Shown: positions 29,515 through 38,406, counted from the first letter of the stretch. The stretch is DNA of 64,000 bases from Phyllobacterium endophyticum (GCF_003010935.1 NZ_PGGN01000004.1:310001-374000), one strand, 5' to 3'. Program-made: numbers and translations. The notes: generated from the sequence alone by a model not told the origin.

Positions 29515-30042
29515 ATGAAGATATACGCAATCGGCGCCATCGCTCTCGTCCTGGCTGCACCCGCTTATGCACAGTCTGCAGCCGAGAAAACGGGTGTCAA
29601 TTCATTGGCGGGCGTCGCTCCGAAAACAGAAGATTTTGTTCTTGAAGCAGCGTCAAGCGACATGTTCGAAATCGAGTCGAGCAAACTTGCCGTTGAGCGC
29701 GCAGATGCGTCGACGAAAACATTCGCGCAACAGATGATCGATGACCATCAGAAAACATCGATGGAAATGAAGCAGCTTGTCGAAAGCGGTAAGGTCAAGG
29801 CAGCGATTCCCGCCGCCATGACGGCCGCACAGCAGGAAACCCTCGACAAACTGAAGAGCCTGCAGGGTGCTGACTTCACCAAACAGTATCATGCTGATCA
29901 AGTCGACGCGCATGAGGACGCCGTTGATCTCTTCAAGCGGTACGGCGAGGAAGGCGAAAATGCGGATCTGAAAGCGTGGGCCGCCAAGACTCGTCCTGCC
30001 CTGGAGCATCACCTCCACATGGCGCAAGAATTGAACAAATAG
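29515..30042 (+). CDS. DUF4142 periplasmic protein
   Basis: A 175-residue secreted protein with a signal peptide cut after APAYA (residue about 19). The mature part is helical with the DUF4142 pattern: FVLEAASSDMFEIESSKLA, FAQQMIDDHQKTSMEMKQL, HADQVDAHEDAVDLFKRYGEEGENADLKAWAAKTRPALEHHL (shown in part). DUF4142 belongs to a ferritin-like helical fold and is common among general-stress genes of alphaproteobacteria; its role is unknown. EcfG-type promoter upstream. Confidence 0.85.
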   Translation: MKIYAIGAIALVLAAPAYAQSAAEKTGVNSLAGVAPKTEDFVLEAASSDMFEIESSKLAVERADASTKTFAQQMIDDHQKTSMEMKQLVESGKVKAAIPAAMTAAQQETLDKLKSLQGADFTKQYHADQVDAHEDAVDLFKRYGEEGENADLKAWAAKTRPALEHHLHMAQELNK

Positions 30043-30079
30043 CTTTATCTGCGGAGAGAACGTCCAGGCGGAGTATCGG

Positions 30080-31270
30080 TTACGCTGCCTTTGTGCGTTC
30101 CCTCGGCTCCGCCCCCGGCATTTGACGTTCCTGAAACAGCGCGGCTATCAGGTCGGACTGCGTCACGATGCCGACGACGCGGTTGTCTGCGTCGACGACC
30201 GGCATGTGATGCAAGCCCATGTCGGCCATAGGCGGTACAAGCTTGGCAATCATTGTCTCGGGCAGTGCAGACTGTACCTTTCGCGTCATGATATCGCTGA
30301 CCACGTGCTTCGGTTGCCGCGCTAGCCTCAACGTCGTTCCGACACGCATTCGCCAGCCAAGATGAAGGCGGCCATCCTCGGCAAGGAGCGATGCACGCAT
30401 GAAGTCCGTCTGGGTGACTATGCCCACTAATTCTCCATTATCCCCAGTGACTGGCAGCGCTTTGATACGATGATCGATGAGGAGCCGCCATGCCTCTCGT
30501 AAGGCCGTTCCGGGCCGCACGGTGGCAACATCTCTGGACATGATATGCGAGCAAGTGATCTCGCCTGACCGTCTCTCGTAAGCGCGAATTTGAGCTTGGT
30601 GTAGCAAAGCGTCAAGCTCGTCTGGACTGACATTTACGATTTCGTCATATTGCGCAAGCACCTCCTGCAGATCGCTTGGAACAAACCCGATCCGCTCGGA
30701 GGGAACCGGATCCGTTGTCTTGTGAGGACTCACGGGCTTCGCTGGCGCAAGATGTGGATACCGGCGGCCCGTCAAGTTGTTAAAAAGCAAGGCTGCGCCC
30801 AGCAAAAGCAGCGAGTTCAACCCGACCGGCCAAAACACGAAGGCATATCCCTCAGCGTGTAGTGCGGGGCCGCCCAAGACAGCGGTCAGAGCCACCGCGC
30901 CGCTAGGAGGATGCAAGCAGCCCAGCGCGAGCATCAGACCGATCGCCACGGAAACGGCAAGCGCCGAGGCGACGATCGGGTCGGTTACAAACAATGCGAA
31001 AGTCACGCCAACGAGCGCCGAAAGAACGTTTCCACCAAGGATGGACCAAGGCTGCGCCAATGGACTTGTTGGAGCGGCAAAGAGGAGAACCGCTGATGCC
31101 CCCATTGGCGCGATCAAAAGCGGCAGGTTAACGTCCGGGCCAAGTGCCAGCTTACTGGTGAAGCCCGTCAGCATGATACCGACGAGAGCACCAACACAGG
31201 CCCTTATCCGCTCGGTCGGACTGGTTGGCGCAACAGAAGGGCGCAGGCGCTTGAGTGTGCTGAAAAGCAT
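30080..31270 (-). CDS. HPP-family membrane protein with two CBS domains
   Basis: A 396-residue protein. The first 165 residues form a 4-5 helix HPP domain with the diagnostic LGCLHPPSGAVALTAVLGG. A linker precedes two CBS domains at about 235-295 (SHIMSRDVATVRPGTALREA) and 320-380 (VVSDIMTRKVQSALPETMIA), which usually bind adenosine nucleotides. The HPP family has been linked to nitrite transport in plastids and cyanobacteria; a transport or channel role is likely, the ligand unknown. It is convergent with the DUF4142 gene; I saw no EcfG-type site upstream. Confidence 0.85.
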   Translation of the reverse strand: MLFSTLKRLRPSVAPTSPTERIRACVGALVGIMLTGFTSKLALGPDVNLPLLIAPMGASAVLLFAAPTSPLAQPWSILGGNVLSALVGVTFALFVTDPIVASALAVSVAIGLMLALGCLHPPSGAVALTAVLGGPALHAEGYAFVFWPVGLNSLLLLGAALLFNNLTGRRYPHLAPAKPVSPHKTTDPVPSERIGFVPSDLQEVLAQYDEIVNVSPDELDALLHQAQIRAYERRSGEITCSHIMSRDVATVRPGTALREAWRLLIDHRIKALPVTGDNGELVGIVTQTDFMRASLLAEDGRLHLGWRMRVGTTLRLARQPKHVVSDIMTRKVQSALPETMIAKLVPPMADMGLHHMPVVDADNRVVGIVTQSDLIAALFQERQMPGAEPRERTKAA

Positions 31271-31510
31271 CGGGATTCAATCTGAGATGTGGGGCGCGGT
31301 TTCTGGCGGCGCTATCGCGGGAGTCGCGGGGATTGCCTAAAGTCATAGCAGGCAGGCTATATTTTCGGCAACGGTAAAACTTCCTCATTTTGGCCGGATC
31401 GAAGAAATGAGTTTCCACGCGTTGCCCGAAGAGAGAAAACCCTGATCAATTGGAAGAGCAGATGTGGTCAGAGGTGGATGGAACGGCCCGGTGCCGCCTC
31501 TACAACAAAG

Positions 31511-31717
31511 TCATCGCGCATCTGTGGGATTGGGAGTGTCGACAGCGCTCGGTGGTTTCTTTTCCACATCAAGAGGTGCTTCGGCACCGACCTCCGGCGT
31601 CTCGGGACCGACGATCGGGGCTGCGCGACGATCTTGAACGTAAAGATAGAAGCCTCCAGCAGTTACAGCGACTATTGCTGCGAAGACAACTGCGTATGTT
31701 TGCCATCGTTTCAACAT
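31511..31717 (-). CDS. Small single-pass membrane protein, 68 residues
   Basis: The ATG at 31717 is selected by an AAGGAG ribosome-binding site and by the stress-type promoter at 31766-31742. The protein has a short basic N terminus, one transmembrane helix (residues about 8-27, YAVVFAAIVAVTAGGFYLYV) and a Pro/Glu-rich periplasmic tail. It resembles the 79-residue protein at 8111 in layout but not in sequence. Function unknown. Confidence 0.6.
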   Translation of the reverse strand: MLKRWQTYAVVFAAIVAVTAGGFYLYVQDRRAAPIVGPETPEVGAEAPLDVEKKPPSAVDTPNPTDAR

Positions 31718-31741
31718 CAGCGAGCTCCTTGAAGGTACTCT

Positions 31742-31766
31742 AACTCGCACTTGTCTGTATCGTTCC
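31742..31766 (-). promoter_or_regulatory. Stress-type promoter, minus strand
   Basis: On the minus strand GGAAC (31766-31762), 16 bases, AGTT (31745-31742), 24 bases before the ATG at 31717. Confidence 0.6.
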
Positions 31767-31813
31767 AGAGAACCGGAATCGGCCGGCGTGCTGCTGCAGC
31801 TAGCCGAAGTGAT

Positions 31814-31912
31814 TCAGGTCAGGAACTGACGAATTATCAGGCCGACGGCAGCGACGGAGATAACGCCTGCGATCCACAGACCGACAAACCACAAGATGCG
31901 GCCGAGCCACAT
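31814..31912 (-). CDS. DUF2474 small subunit-like peptide of cytochrome bd (CIO type)
   Basis: A 32-residue peptide beginning MWLGRILWFVGLWIAG and made almost entirely of one transmembrane helix. Such DUF2474 peptides follow cydB in cyanide-insensitive-type oxidase operons and are analogous to CydX, which stabilises the oxidase. It starts 11 bases after the cydB stop; a TTG at 31927 overlapping that stop would give a 37-residue form. Length and composition fit DUF2474 well. It was found by reading the sequence, being too short for ORF calling. Confidence 0.7.
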   Translation of the reverse strand: MWLGRILWFVGLWIAGVISVAAVGLIIRQFLT

Positions 31913-31923
31913 GCGACCGCCGG

Positions 31924-32928
31924 TCAATGGTATCCCTCTTCAGGATCGATCTTCCCGCGGAACACCCAATATGCGTATCCAGTGTAGGCAAGAATTATCG
32001 GTATCAAAACAACAGCGCCGACCAGCAGGAAAATTAGACTGCTGTCGGGTGCCGCTGCTTCCTCGATGGTCAATGCACCGGGGACAATATAGGGATAGAA
32101 GCTGATCCCCAAACCGGCGTAGCTGAGTACGAAGAGGCCAAGCGCTGCAAGAAATGGCTGCAAATGCTTGTCTTGTGTCAATCCGTGCCACAACGCGACA
32201 GCACACATGGCCACGAGCAATGGCACGAACGCTGAGAAGAACGCGGTAGGCCAGCCGAACCATCGCTCGAAGTAGAGATGGTTGATGAACGGTGTCCAAA
32301 GCGAAACGACGGCAATAAGCACCAGGAGAGCGACGCCAAGGGCCATGGCCATTCTCCGTGCTCGGTGCTGGAGCTCCCCCGTCGTTTTCAAATTCAGCCA
32401 AGTTGCTCCCAGCAACGCGTAGCCAACAACAACGGCAACTCCCGTCAGAATTGAAAACGGTGTCAGCCAATCCCACCAACCACCGGCGTAGGAGCGATTT
32501 TCGATCTTGATGCCCTGAACCAGCGCCCCCAAGGCTATGCCCTGCATCATTGCCGCGACGGAGGAACCAAGCCAGAAGCCGCCATCCCACAGACGGGAAT
32601 CAGGCCCGCTGCGCCAGCGGAACTCAAAAGCGACGCCACGAAATATCAGCCCCAGGAGCATCAGAATGATTGGCATGTAAAGCGCAGGCAACACCGTTGC
32701 GTAAGCGAGCGGAAATACGGCCATAAGGCCCCCGCCGCCCAGCACCAGCCATGTCTCGTTTCCGTCCCATACGGGCGCTATCGAGTTGGTCATCACGTCG
32801 CGGTCATGGCGATGCGGAAAGAGCGGAAACAATATGCCCACTCCAAGGTCAAACCCGTCGAGCACAACATAAGCCAGTACCGCAAAGGCGATAATCGCTG
32901 CCCAGATTATTGGAAGGTCAATGGACAT
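31924..32928 (-). CDS. cydB: Cytochrome bd ubiquinol oxidase subunit II (CIO type)
   Basis: A 334-residue membrane protein with about eight helices. It opens with IIWAAIIAFAVLAYVVLDGFDLGVGILFP and contains SIAPVWDGNETWLVLGGGGLMAVFPLAYA, both hallmarks of subunit II, then FRGVAFEFRWRS. It pairs with CydA to reduce oxygen with ubiquinol, working at low oxygen or when cyanide or other inhibitors block haem-copper oxidases. The start overlaps the end of cydA by 11 bases, and a DUF2474 gene follows, as is usual in this operon type. Confidence 0.93.
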   Translation of the reverse strand: MSIDLPIIWAAIIAFAVLAYVVLDGFDLGVGILFPLFPHRHDRDVMTNSIAPVWDGNETWLVLGGGGLMAVFPLAYATVLPALYMPIILMLLGLIFRGVAFEFRWRSGPDSRLWDGGFWLGSSVAAMMQGIALGALVQGIKIENRSYAGGWWDWLTPFSILTGVAVVVGYALLGATWLNLKTTGELQHRARRMAMALGVALLVLIAVVSLWTPFINHLYFERWFGWPTAFFSAFVPLLVAMCAVALWHGLTQDKHLQPFLAALGLFVLSYAGLGISFYPYIVPGALTIEEAAAPDSSLIFLLVGAVVLIPIILAYTGYAYWVFRGKIDPEEGYH

Positions 32929-34339
32929 TCTCGCCTCCCATCGGATCGTCTTGCGCCGGGCCCGGCGTCGTGCCTGCCGCCCGAGTGGGTCCCCTGTCGA
33001 GTTCGGGGTCCTCAGTGAGTTCCGGCACGCGCCGCATCAGCTTTAGCAGGTAAAACGTGCCGGTACCGAAGACAATAAAATACACTGCGATGAATGCCAG
33101 CAAAGACGTTCCCACCGCAGGTGCCGACACGGGGGAGAGACTGTCGCTCGTACGCAGCAGGCCGTAGATCGTGTACGGCTGTCTGCCCACCTCAGTAGTA
33201 TACCATCCAGCCAGTACGGCGACAAAGCCGGACGGGCCCATGATGAGTGCTGACCGAAGGAGAGCTCTATTGGAATAAAGCGATCCTTTCGCACGTGCAT
33301 AGAGCGACCAGATCCCGAGAGCAAGCATCAGGAAACCTATGCCGACCATGACCCGGAACGTGATGAACGGCATCAGCGCCGGAGGACGGTCCTGCCGCGG
33401 CCAGTCCTTCAGACCCTGCACTCTCCCATTCAGATGATGCGTCAAGATCAGCGAGCCGAGCTTTGGTATTTCTAAGGCATAGCGCGTTACTTCGGCTTCA
33501 TCGTCAGGGATTCCGAACAGGATGAGGGGAGCGCCGTTCTCGTGTGTCTCGAAATGCCCTTCCATCGCAGCGATTTTGGCTGGCTGATGCTCCAACGTGT
33601 TTAAGCCATGCTGATCGCCTACAAAGATTTGAATGGGAGTTACGATGGCTGCCATCCACATCGCCATCGAAAACATGATGCGGGATTGGCGGTTCTCCTC
33701 GTTGTGGAGGAGATGCCATGCACCCACGCCACCGACAGCGAATGCTGTCGTCAGGAATGCCGCGAGTACCGTGTGAGTCATCCGGTAGGGAAACGACGGG
33801 TTGAATACGATTGCCCACCAATCCTCAGGCACGAAGCTGCCGGCTGCGTCGATACTAAATCCGGCGGGCGTATGCATCCAACTGTTGGCTGATGTGATCC
33901 AAGTGGCCGAGATGAGTGTTCCCACGGCAACCGCAACGACAGCTACCATGTGCATTGTATCGCCTACCCGCTTGCGCCCGAAGAGCGCAATGCCAAGAAA
34001 TCCTGCCTCCAGGAAGAAGGCGGTCAGAACCTCGTACCCCATCAAAGGTCCGATGACCGCGCCGGCCTTGTCGGAGAACCGGGCCCAGTTCGTACCGAAT
34101 TGATAGCTCATCACAATACCCGAGACGACGCCCATGCCGAAGGTAATGGCGAAGATCGTTTTCCAGTATTCGAACAGCTTCAGATACGCCTCGTCGCGTT
34201 TCCACAGCCACAGGCCATTTAAAACGGCAAGAAAACTGGCAGTTCCAATTGAGAATGCCGGAAAAAGGAAGTGGAATGAAACGGTAAACGCAAATTGGAG
34301 CCGCGCCAGCATTTCGGCTGTAAGGCCAAGAAAGGTCAT
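32918..34339 (-). CDS. cydA: Cytochrome bd ubiquinol oxidase subunit I (CIO type)
   Basis: A 473-residue membrane protein, the shorter length typical of the CIO branch (short Q-loop). The ATG at 34339 has GGAGAT 5-6 bases upstream; the GTG at 34351 would overlap that site. Visible family features: ARLQFAFTVSFHFLFPAFSIG with the haem-ligand His, FGMGVVSGIVMSYQFGTNW, EAGFLGIALFG, and the C-terminal GWYTTEVGRQPYTIYGLLRTSDS. It carries haems b558, b595 and d and the quinol site. I saw no EcfG-type site upstream. Confidence 0.93.
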   Translation of the reverse strand: MTFLGLTAEMLARLQFAFTVSFHFLFPAFSIGTASFLAVLNGLWLWKRDEAYLKLFEYWKTIFAITFGMGVVSGIVMSYQFGTNWARFSDKAGAVIGPLMGYEVLTAFFLEAGFLGIALFGRKRVGDTMHMVAVVAVAVGTLISATWITSANSWMHTPAGFSIDAAGSFVPEDWWAIVFNPSFPYRMTHTVLAAFLTTAFAVGGVGAWHLLHNEENRQSRIMFSMAMWMAAIVTPIQIFVGDQHGLNTLEHQPAKIAAMEGHFETHENGAPLILFGIPDDEAEVTRYALEIPKLGSLILTHHLNGRVQGLKDWPRQDRPPALMPFITFRVMVGIGFLMLALGIWSLYARAKGSLYSNRALLRSALIMGPSGFVAVLAGWYTTEVGRQPYTIYGLLRTSDSLSPVSAPAVGTSLLAFIAVYFIVFGTGTFYLLKLMRRVPELTEDPELDRGPTRAAGTTPGPAQDDPMGGENVH

Positions 34340-34601
34340 GGATATCTCCACACGATTTGCTTGCTCTGGCGTGACTGCGTAAAGCGTATCACGACTCGCG
34401 TCTGTATTGGATCACCATTTCAAAGGAACTTGCCTAGCGCCATTAGTCTTTTTGTCACGACTGTCATACTGTCACGCCTCCACGGCAAAAACGCGGAGGA
34501 GGTCGTCGGAGGATGAGGGTTGTAATGGTGGCAAGTTTTCGCGCCAGCCATTTTGTTATCAGCCATGGAACTCCAAGCTATGAAGTGGCGTTCAGCGCGG
34601 T

Positions 34602-34883
34602 ATGGAGGACGTTCATTTCAAAGCCGTCGCGATAGAGGCTGCCCATCCTGAGGAGATCAGGTGCGTGCGCACTGCCAAAGAGGCGTACGAGTGCCTGGTT
34701 AATGAATGGCATGACCGGCGTCGTGGTCCCGCTTACGCACGTGCAAAACTTGCATGTATGGGTGCAATGGACGGAAGTTCATCCGCCGATGAGGCAAGAG
34801 CAGCATTCATCGATGCCGCATCGGAAGCCGATATACTGGTGGCAACACATACCAGGGTATTCAACGCTATCCTGCCTGGGTAA
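34602..34883 (+). CDS. DUF982 family protein
   Basis: A 93-residue protein matching DUF982, a family nearly confined to rhizobia: IRCVRTAKEAYECLVNEW, then RRGPAYARAKLACMGAMDG and ARAAFIDAASEADIL. The function is unknown. No clear ribosome-binding site precedes the ATG. A 40-codon frame at 34513-34635, with a strong GGAGG just ahead, overlaps this start and may couple translation. The 3' end overlaps the convergent zinc-ribbon gene by 17 bases. A poor EcfG-like site (GGAAC-N17-TCTT, 34424-34449) lies far upstream. Confidence 0.7.
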   Translation: MEDVHFKAVAIEAAHPEEIRCVRTAKEAYECLVNEWHDRRRGPAYARAKLACMGAMDGSSSADEARAAFIDAASEADILVATHTRVFNAILPG

Positions 34884-35079
34884 CCAGTCCTTCGCGTATC
34901 TCGATGCCATCGCTACCACCCTGCGCGATGAACGATGCCTCAGTCTCGAGCCATGTCCCAAGCGGCATGTCGCAGGTGCTACAGTAAATCACCGTTGAGT
35001 TTGTGATCCCGTTCGGGATGTGGAGATATATGACACCGCAGTCTCGGCACAGAAGCTTGAAATTAAATCTCTGGGGCAT
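34867..35079 (-). CDS. Small zinc-ribbon-like protein, 70 residues
   Basis: The ATG at 35079 has GGGAG nearby. The product has two CxxC pairs, LLCRDCG (residues about 10-13) and IYCSTCD (about 32-35), 18 residues apart, as in small treble-clef or rubredoxin-like zinc ribbons. The remainder is LGTWLETEASFIAQGG. No DNA-binding helix is obvious. I do not recognise a named family. It overlaps the tail of the DUF982 gene on the other strand. Confidence 0.6.
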   Translation of the reverse strand: MPQRFNFKLLCRDCGVIYLHIPNGITNSTVIYCSTCDMPLGTWLETEASFIAQGGSDGIEIREGLVTQAG

Positions 35080-35281
35080 GTCGCGTGCTCCCTTGGATCG
35101 GCGGGAGCGTTGCATCTCTCAAGCGCTGGGGTGCCGTTGCGTGGTCCAGCGACGCCAATCATTAAAAAACTGAAGCATGCCTGCGTCAATGGCATGTCTG
35201 CTTGCGGACAGTCAGTGACCTACCCTTTTTGAGCGAAGCATCGCCGGGTGGATCAGGTCTTCACATCTGGAAGTTATCTCC

Positions 35282-35515
35282 TCAGGCTGGCGGTACGCTG
35301 CCAATACCGAGCTCCAGCAGGGTCCGTGCCGCTATGAGGTGACGAATGCCCAATCTGACCTCCTCGGGCTCCCACCCGGCATCCATCGCCTCGGCAGAAA
35401 GTTTGAAGAAGTTGGGGGTGTTGTAGAGTTCGTTGAATCGCATTTGCATGGCTTCTTCGCAGGCAACATCCCGGTCCGGATGATCGTAGGGCAGCTTCGG
35501 CAATTTGATGGGCAT
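35282..35515 (-). CDS. Conserved hypothetical protein, 77 residues
   Basis: A small soluble helical protein with an AAGGAATTC ribosome-binding region before the ATG at 35515. It begins PIKLPKLPYDHPDRDVACEEAM and ends in a helix EEVRLGIRHLIAARTLLELG. No family recognised. It is divergent from the 101-residue gene at 35708; both have stress-type promoters in the shared gap. Confidence 0.55.
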   Translation of the reverse strand: MPIKLPKLPYDHPDRDVACEEAMQMRFNELYNTPNFFKLSAEAMDAGWEPEEVRLGIRHLIAARTLLELGIGSVPPA

Positions 35516-35551
35516 GACTGAATTCCTTGTAATTGGGTCAACCTTTCCTGA

Positions 35552-35576
35552 AATTCCTCCAATCGAGATAGGTTCC
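35552..35576 (-). promoter_or_regulatory. Stress-type promoter, minus strand (weaker -10)
   Basis: On the minus strand GGAAC (35576-35572), 16 bases, AATT (35555-35552), that is GGAAC-N18-TT. It lies 36 bases before the ATG at 35515. Confidence 0.45.
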
Positions 35577-35644
35577 TTGTCGCCTGTCCAAACAGGAGCG
35601 TTCCTACAGCTCTATGCTCGGTGCCACATCCTTCGCATGTAGCC

Positions 35645-35669
35645 GGAACCAACAAGCTTCACCCGTGTT
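35645..35669 (+). promoter_or_regulatory. Stress-type promoter before the 101-residue protein
   Basis: GGAAC (35645-35649), 16 bases, TGTT (35666-35669), 38 bases before the ATG at 35708. Confidence 0.65.
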
Positions 35670-35707
35670 GTGTTCCTGCAAAACCACACGGTGAGGGCGG
35701 CAAGGGA

Positions 35708-36013
35708 ATGGAAATAAAGCCGAGTAGCAGGACGAACGAATATATCGTCGAGTTCGAAAACGAGGACGGGGCGAGCGTCTCGATTGTCGTGGAAAATGAT
35801 AACCCGGGGGGTTACGACGAGGATTATCTCATCGGCAAGGCACGTGCCATGCTGGCTCGACGAGAGGCGGACGGCAATCTCCAGCCTGAAATGACGCACC
35901 AGCAACCAGCCCAACCCGAAGGTCCAGTCCCAAAACCCAATCCGTTGCTTGAAGAACAGGGTCAGGACGGAAACGTTGTTCGGGTAAAAGGTGAGGGTTT
36001 CATTGAGCCCTGA
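35708..36013 (+). CDS. Conserved hypothetical protein, 101 residues
   Basis: The ATG at 35708 is preferred over an earlier ATG at 35621, which would place the promoter inside the gene. The first 55 residues are beta-rich (NEYIVEFENEDGASVSIVVEN, then YDEDYLIGKARAMLARRE); this opening resembles the small protein at 27740 in style (TVEFISGGG). The rest is Pro/Gln-rich and probably disordered. Function unknown. It is followed by the repABC operon 118 bases later, but belongs by its promoter to the stress group. Confidence 0.55.
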   Translation: MEIKPSSRTNEYIVEFENEDGASVSIVVENDNPGGYDEDYLIGKARAMLARREADGNLQPEMTHQQPAQPEGPVPKPNPLLEEQGQDGNVVRVKGEGFIEP

Positions 36014-36131
36014 GCTGCTCACGCAAAATAGCGGGGTTTGAGCCGGTCTCGTTAACCTTTAATCGCTTGACGACTCACGCAGACTCAGTTGAATTTACGC
36101 TTTAATCGTAGAAATTGGATTTAGAGCGTTT

Positions 36132-37355
36132 ATGCTGTCTCCAACTGAAAAAGACCAGAGTCACCGGACCGGCAAGAGGGTGCGCTCGCTGACGCGTCTG
36201 GTGGAGGCAGATGCTGATCTCCTGAGCGCGCAGCTGCAGGAGCTGCGCTCACGGGCTTTCCCGCCTACGGCAGAAAAGCAACTTCGAAAGTTCACATCCG
36301 GCGAGGCTGCCAAGCTGATCGGTATAACGGACGCCTATATACGGCATCTATCGCTGGCAGGCGAGGGCCCGGAAGCGGAAAAGACCTCTGGTGGGCGAAG
36401 GCTCTATTCGCTTGAACAGGTTCATGAAATCCGCCGTTACCTTGCGAAATCGAAGAAGAGCTATCTTCCAATCCGCCAGGCCAATGAACATATGCAGGTC
36501 ATTGCCGTCACCAACTTCAAGGGCGGTTCCGGCAAGACAACGACTGCGGCTCACGTGGCGCAATATTTTGCCATGCGTGGCTATCGCACACTCGCGATCG
36601 ACCTTGATCCGCAGGCTTCGCTCTCTGCTTTGTTTGGAATCCAGCCGGAATTTGACCTTGAGGACAATGATACGATTTATGGTGCGATCCGCTATGATGA
36701 TCAGCAGCGCCCGCTGACAGATATCATTCGCAAAACCTATTTCCATGGACTCGATATTATTCCGGGCAATCTGGAACTGCAGGAATTCGAACACGACACG
36801 CCACGCATACTTGCCGAGAAGAGGCGCGGCGCCGAGCGCCTTTTCTTCTCGCGTATTGCCGGTGCGCTGGCAACAGTTGACGATCGTTACGACGTGGTCG
36901 TCCTTGACTGTCCACCCTCGCTGGGCTTCCTGACACTCTCGGCATTATGCGCAGCGCGCAGCGTTCTCGTCACCATCCATCCGCAAATGCTCGATGTTGC
37001 CTCCATGTCGCAGTTTTTGCATATGACAGCTGGATTGCTCGATGTGGTCGAGCAGGCGGGCGGAGACGCTGACTATGATTTCTTTCGGTATGTCATCACA
37101 CGCTATGAACCGAGCGATGGCCCGCAAGGACAGATTGTCGGGTTGATGAAGAGCCTGTTCGGAGAACGTGTGCTGACCAACGCTTTGCTCAAGTCGACTG
37201 CGATTTCGGATGCGGGCCTGACCAAGCAGACGCTGTACGAAGTAGGCCGCGAATATTTTACTCGCGCAACCTATGACCGCGCTATCGAGGCACTCGATGC
37301 GGTCAACCTGGAGATTGAAGATCTTGTGCGCGAAGCATGGGGCCGTGCGCCATGA
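36132..37355 (+). CDS. repA: Plasmid partitioning protein RepA (ParA-type ATPase)
   Basis: A 407-residue RepA of the alphaproteobacterial repABC system. The N-terminal part has a MerR-like helix-turn-helix (FTSGEAAKLIGITDAYIRHLS) for operator binding. The ATPase has the deviant Walker A FKGGSGKTTTAAHVAQYFA, then LAIDLDPQASLSALFG and VVLDCPPSLGFLTLSAL. RepA drives segregation with RepB and represses its own operon. The end overlaps repB by ATGA. The 118-base upstream gap contains GTTAAC at about 36049 but no promoter I can fix with confidence. Confidence 0.96.
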   Translation: MLSPTEKDQSHRTGKRVRSLTRLVEADADLLSAQLQELRSRAFPPTAEKQLRKFTSGEAAKLIGITDAYIRHLSLAGEGPEAEKTSGGRRLYSLEQVHEIRRYLAKSKKSYLPIRQANEHMQVIAVTNFKGGSGKTTTAAHVAQYFAMRGYRTLAIDLDPQASLSALFGIQPEFDLEDNDTIYGAIRYDDQQRPLTDIIRKTYFHGLDIIPGNLELQEFEHDTPRILAEKRRGAERLFFSRIAGALATVDDRYDVVVLDCPPSLGFLTLSALCAARSVLVTIHPQMLDVASMSQFLHMTAGLLDVVEQAGGDADYDFFRYVITRYEPSDGPQGQIVGLMKSLFGERVLTNALLKSTAISDAGLTKQTLYEVGREYFTRATYDRAIEALDAVNLEIEDLVREAWGRAP

Positions 37356-38359
37356 ACAAGCGGAGAGATGCCCTTAAAGCAATGATGACGCCTATAAACG
37401 AGGCGTCGCAGAACGAGCACCGATTGGCGAAGCCGGCGCAGAAGTCCGGATCGTTGAAAGCCATGGGTCTGTCACTGCAAAGTCTCTCCGACGATGCCGA
37501 AGATGCACAGGCTTTACGTGAACAACTTCAGTCCGGCGAATATGTCGTCGACATCGACCCGAAATTGATCGATGCGTCGTTCATTCGCGATCGGCTCGAA
37601 GATATTGATACAGCTGACTTCGAAGAGCTGAAGGCGAGTATTGAAGAGCACGGGCAGCAGGTGCCGATCCTGGTGCGGCCCCATCCCCAAAGTGCAGATC
37701 GCTATCAGGTCGCCTATGGCCACCGCCGCCTCGCTGCACTGCAAGCCCTTGGCCGCCCAGTGAAAGCTGTCGTGCGCGATCTTTCCGACGAGGACCTGAT
37801 CGTCGCTCAGGGCAAAGAAAATCTGGAGCGCAAGGACCTATCATTTATCGAGCGGGCGCTGTTTGCCGCAAGACTTGAGGCGCACGGGATCGAGCGGCAG
37901 GCGCTCATGGCCGCCCTGTCGGTGCACAAAGGCAACTTATCTACCATGATCGCTGTCGCCAATTCGCTGCCATTAGAGTTGATCGAGGCGATTGGAGCTG
38001 CGCCCAAGGTAGGCCGGCCGCGCTGGGAGCAACTATCGCAACTGCTGCGGCAAACGTCAGAATATTGGAAGGATCGGGTGGACATGGAACGGTTCATGCG
38101 ACTCGATAGCAATGCGCGCTTCGCGCTGCTCCTGAAAAGCCTGACGCCGAAGAGGAAGTCAGGCACCTATCTCTATCCGCTCAAATCCAGCGATGGGGTG
38201 TCTTTCGCCCAGATCGAGCAGAACGGTAGCAAGACCAAGGTGACCGTTGATGAGGCAATAGCCCCGGAGTTCGGTAGCTACTTGATAACCCACCTGCCGG
38301 ATCTCTACGCTGCCTATTTGCGCGGCGGGGAGAGTGAACCGCGTATTAGAAAACTCTAA
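37352..38359 (+). CDS. repB: Plasmid partitioning protein RepB (ParB-type)
   Basis: A 335-residue ParB/RepB protein. The ATG at 37352 overlaps the repA stop. Domains: N-terminal RepA-contact region, then the ParB nuclease-like fold with VDIDPKLIDASFIRDRL, IEEHGQQVPILVRPHP, YQVAYGHRRLAALQALGR and the IVAQGKENLERKDLSFIERALFA segment, followed by a helix-turn-helix (ALMAALSVHKGNLSTMIAVAN) that contacts the parS centromere. Length and order are standard for RepB. Confidence 0.95.
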   Translation: MNKRRDALKAMMTPINEASQNEHRLAKPAQKSGSLKAMGLSLQSLSDDAEDAQALREQLQSGEYVVDIDPKLIDASFIRDRLEDIDTADFEELKASIEEHGQQVPILVRPHPQSADRYQVAYGHRRLAALQALGRPVKAVVRDLSDEDLIVAQGKENLERKDLSFIERALFAARLEAHGIERQALMAALSVHKGNLSTMIAVANSLPLELIEAIGAAPKVGRPRWEQLSQLLRQTSEYWKDRVDMERFMRLDSNARFALLLKSLTPKRKSGTYLYPLKSSDGVSFAQIEQNGSKTKVTVDEAIAPEFGSYLITHLPDLYAAYLRGGESEPRIRKL

Positions 38360-38371
38360 CGGAGAGATCGC

Positions 38372-38406
38372 AAAAGAAAAGGCCCCCGAAACAAGTCCCG
38401 GAAGCC
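38372..38406 (-). terminator. Intrinsic terminator of the ctRNA
   Basis: On the minus strand an 8-bp stem (38406-38399 with 38388-38381, two G-U pairs) and a 10-base loop are followed by TTTTCTTTT. This is the expected ctRNA terminator; read in the repC sense it may also act in attenuating repC. Confidence 0.75.
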
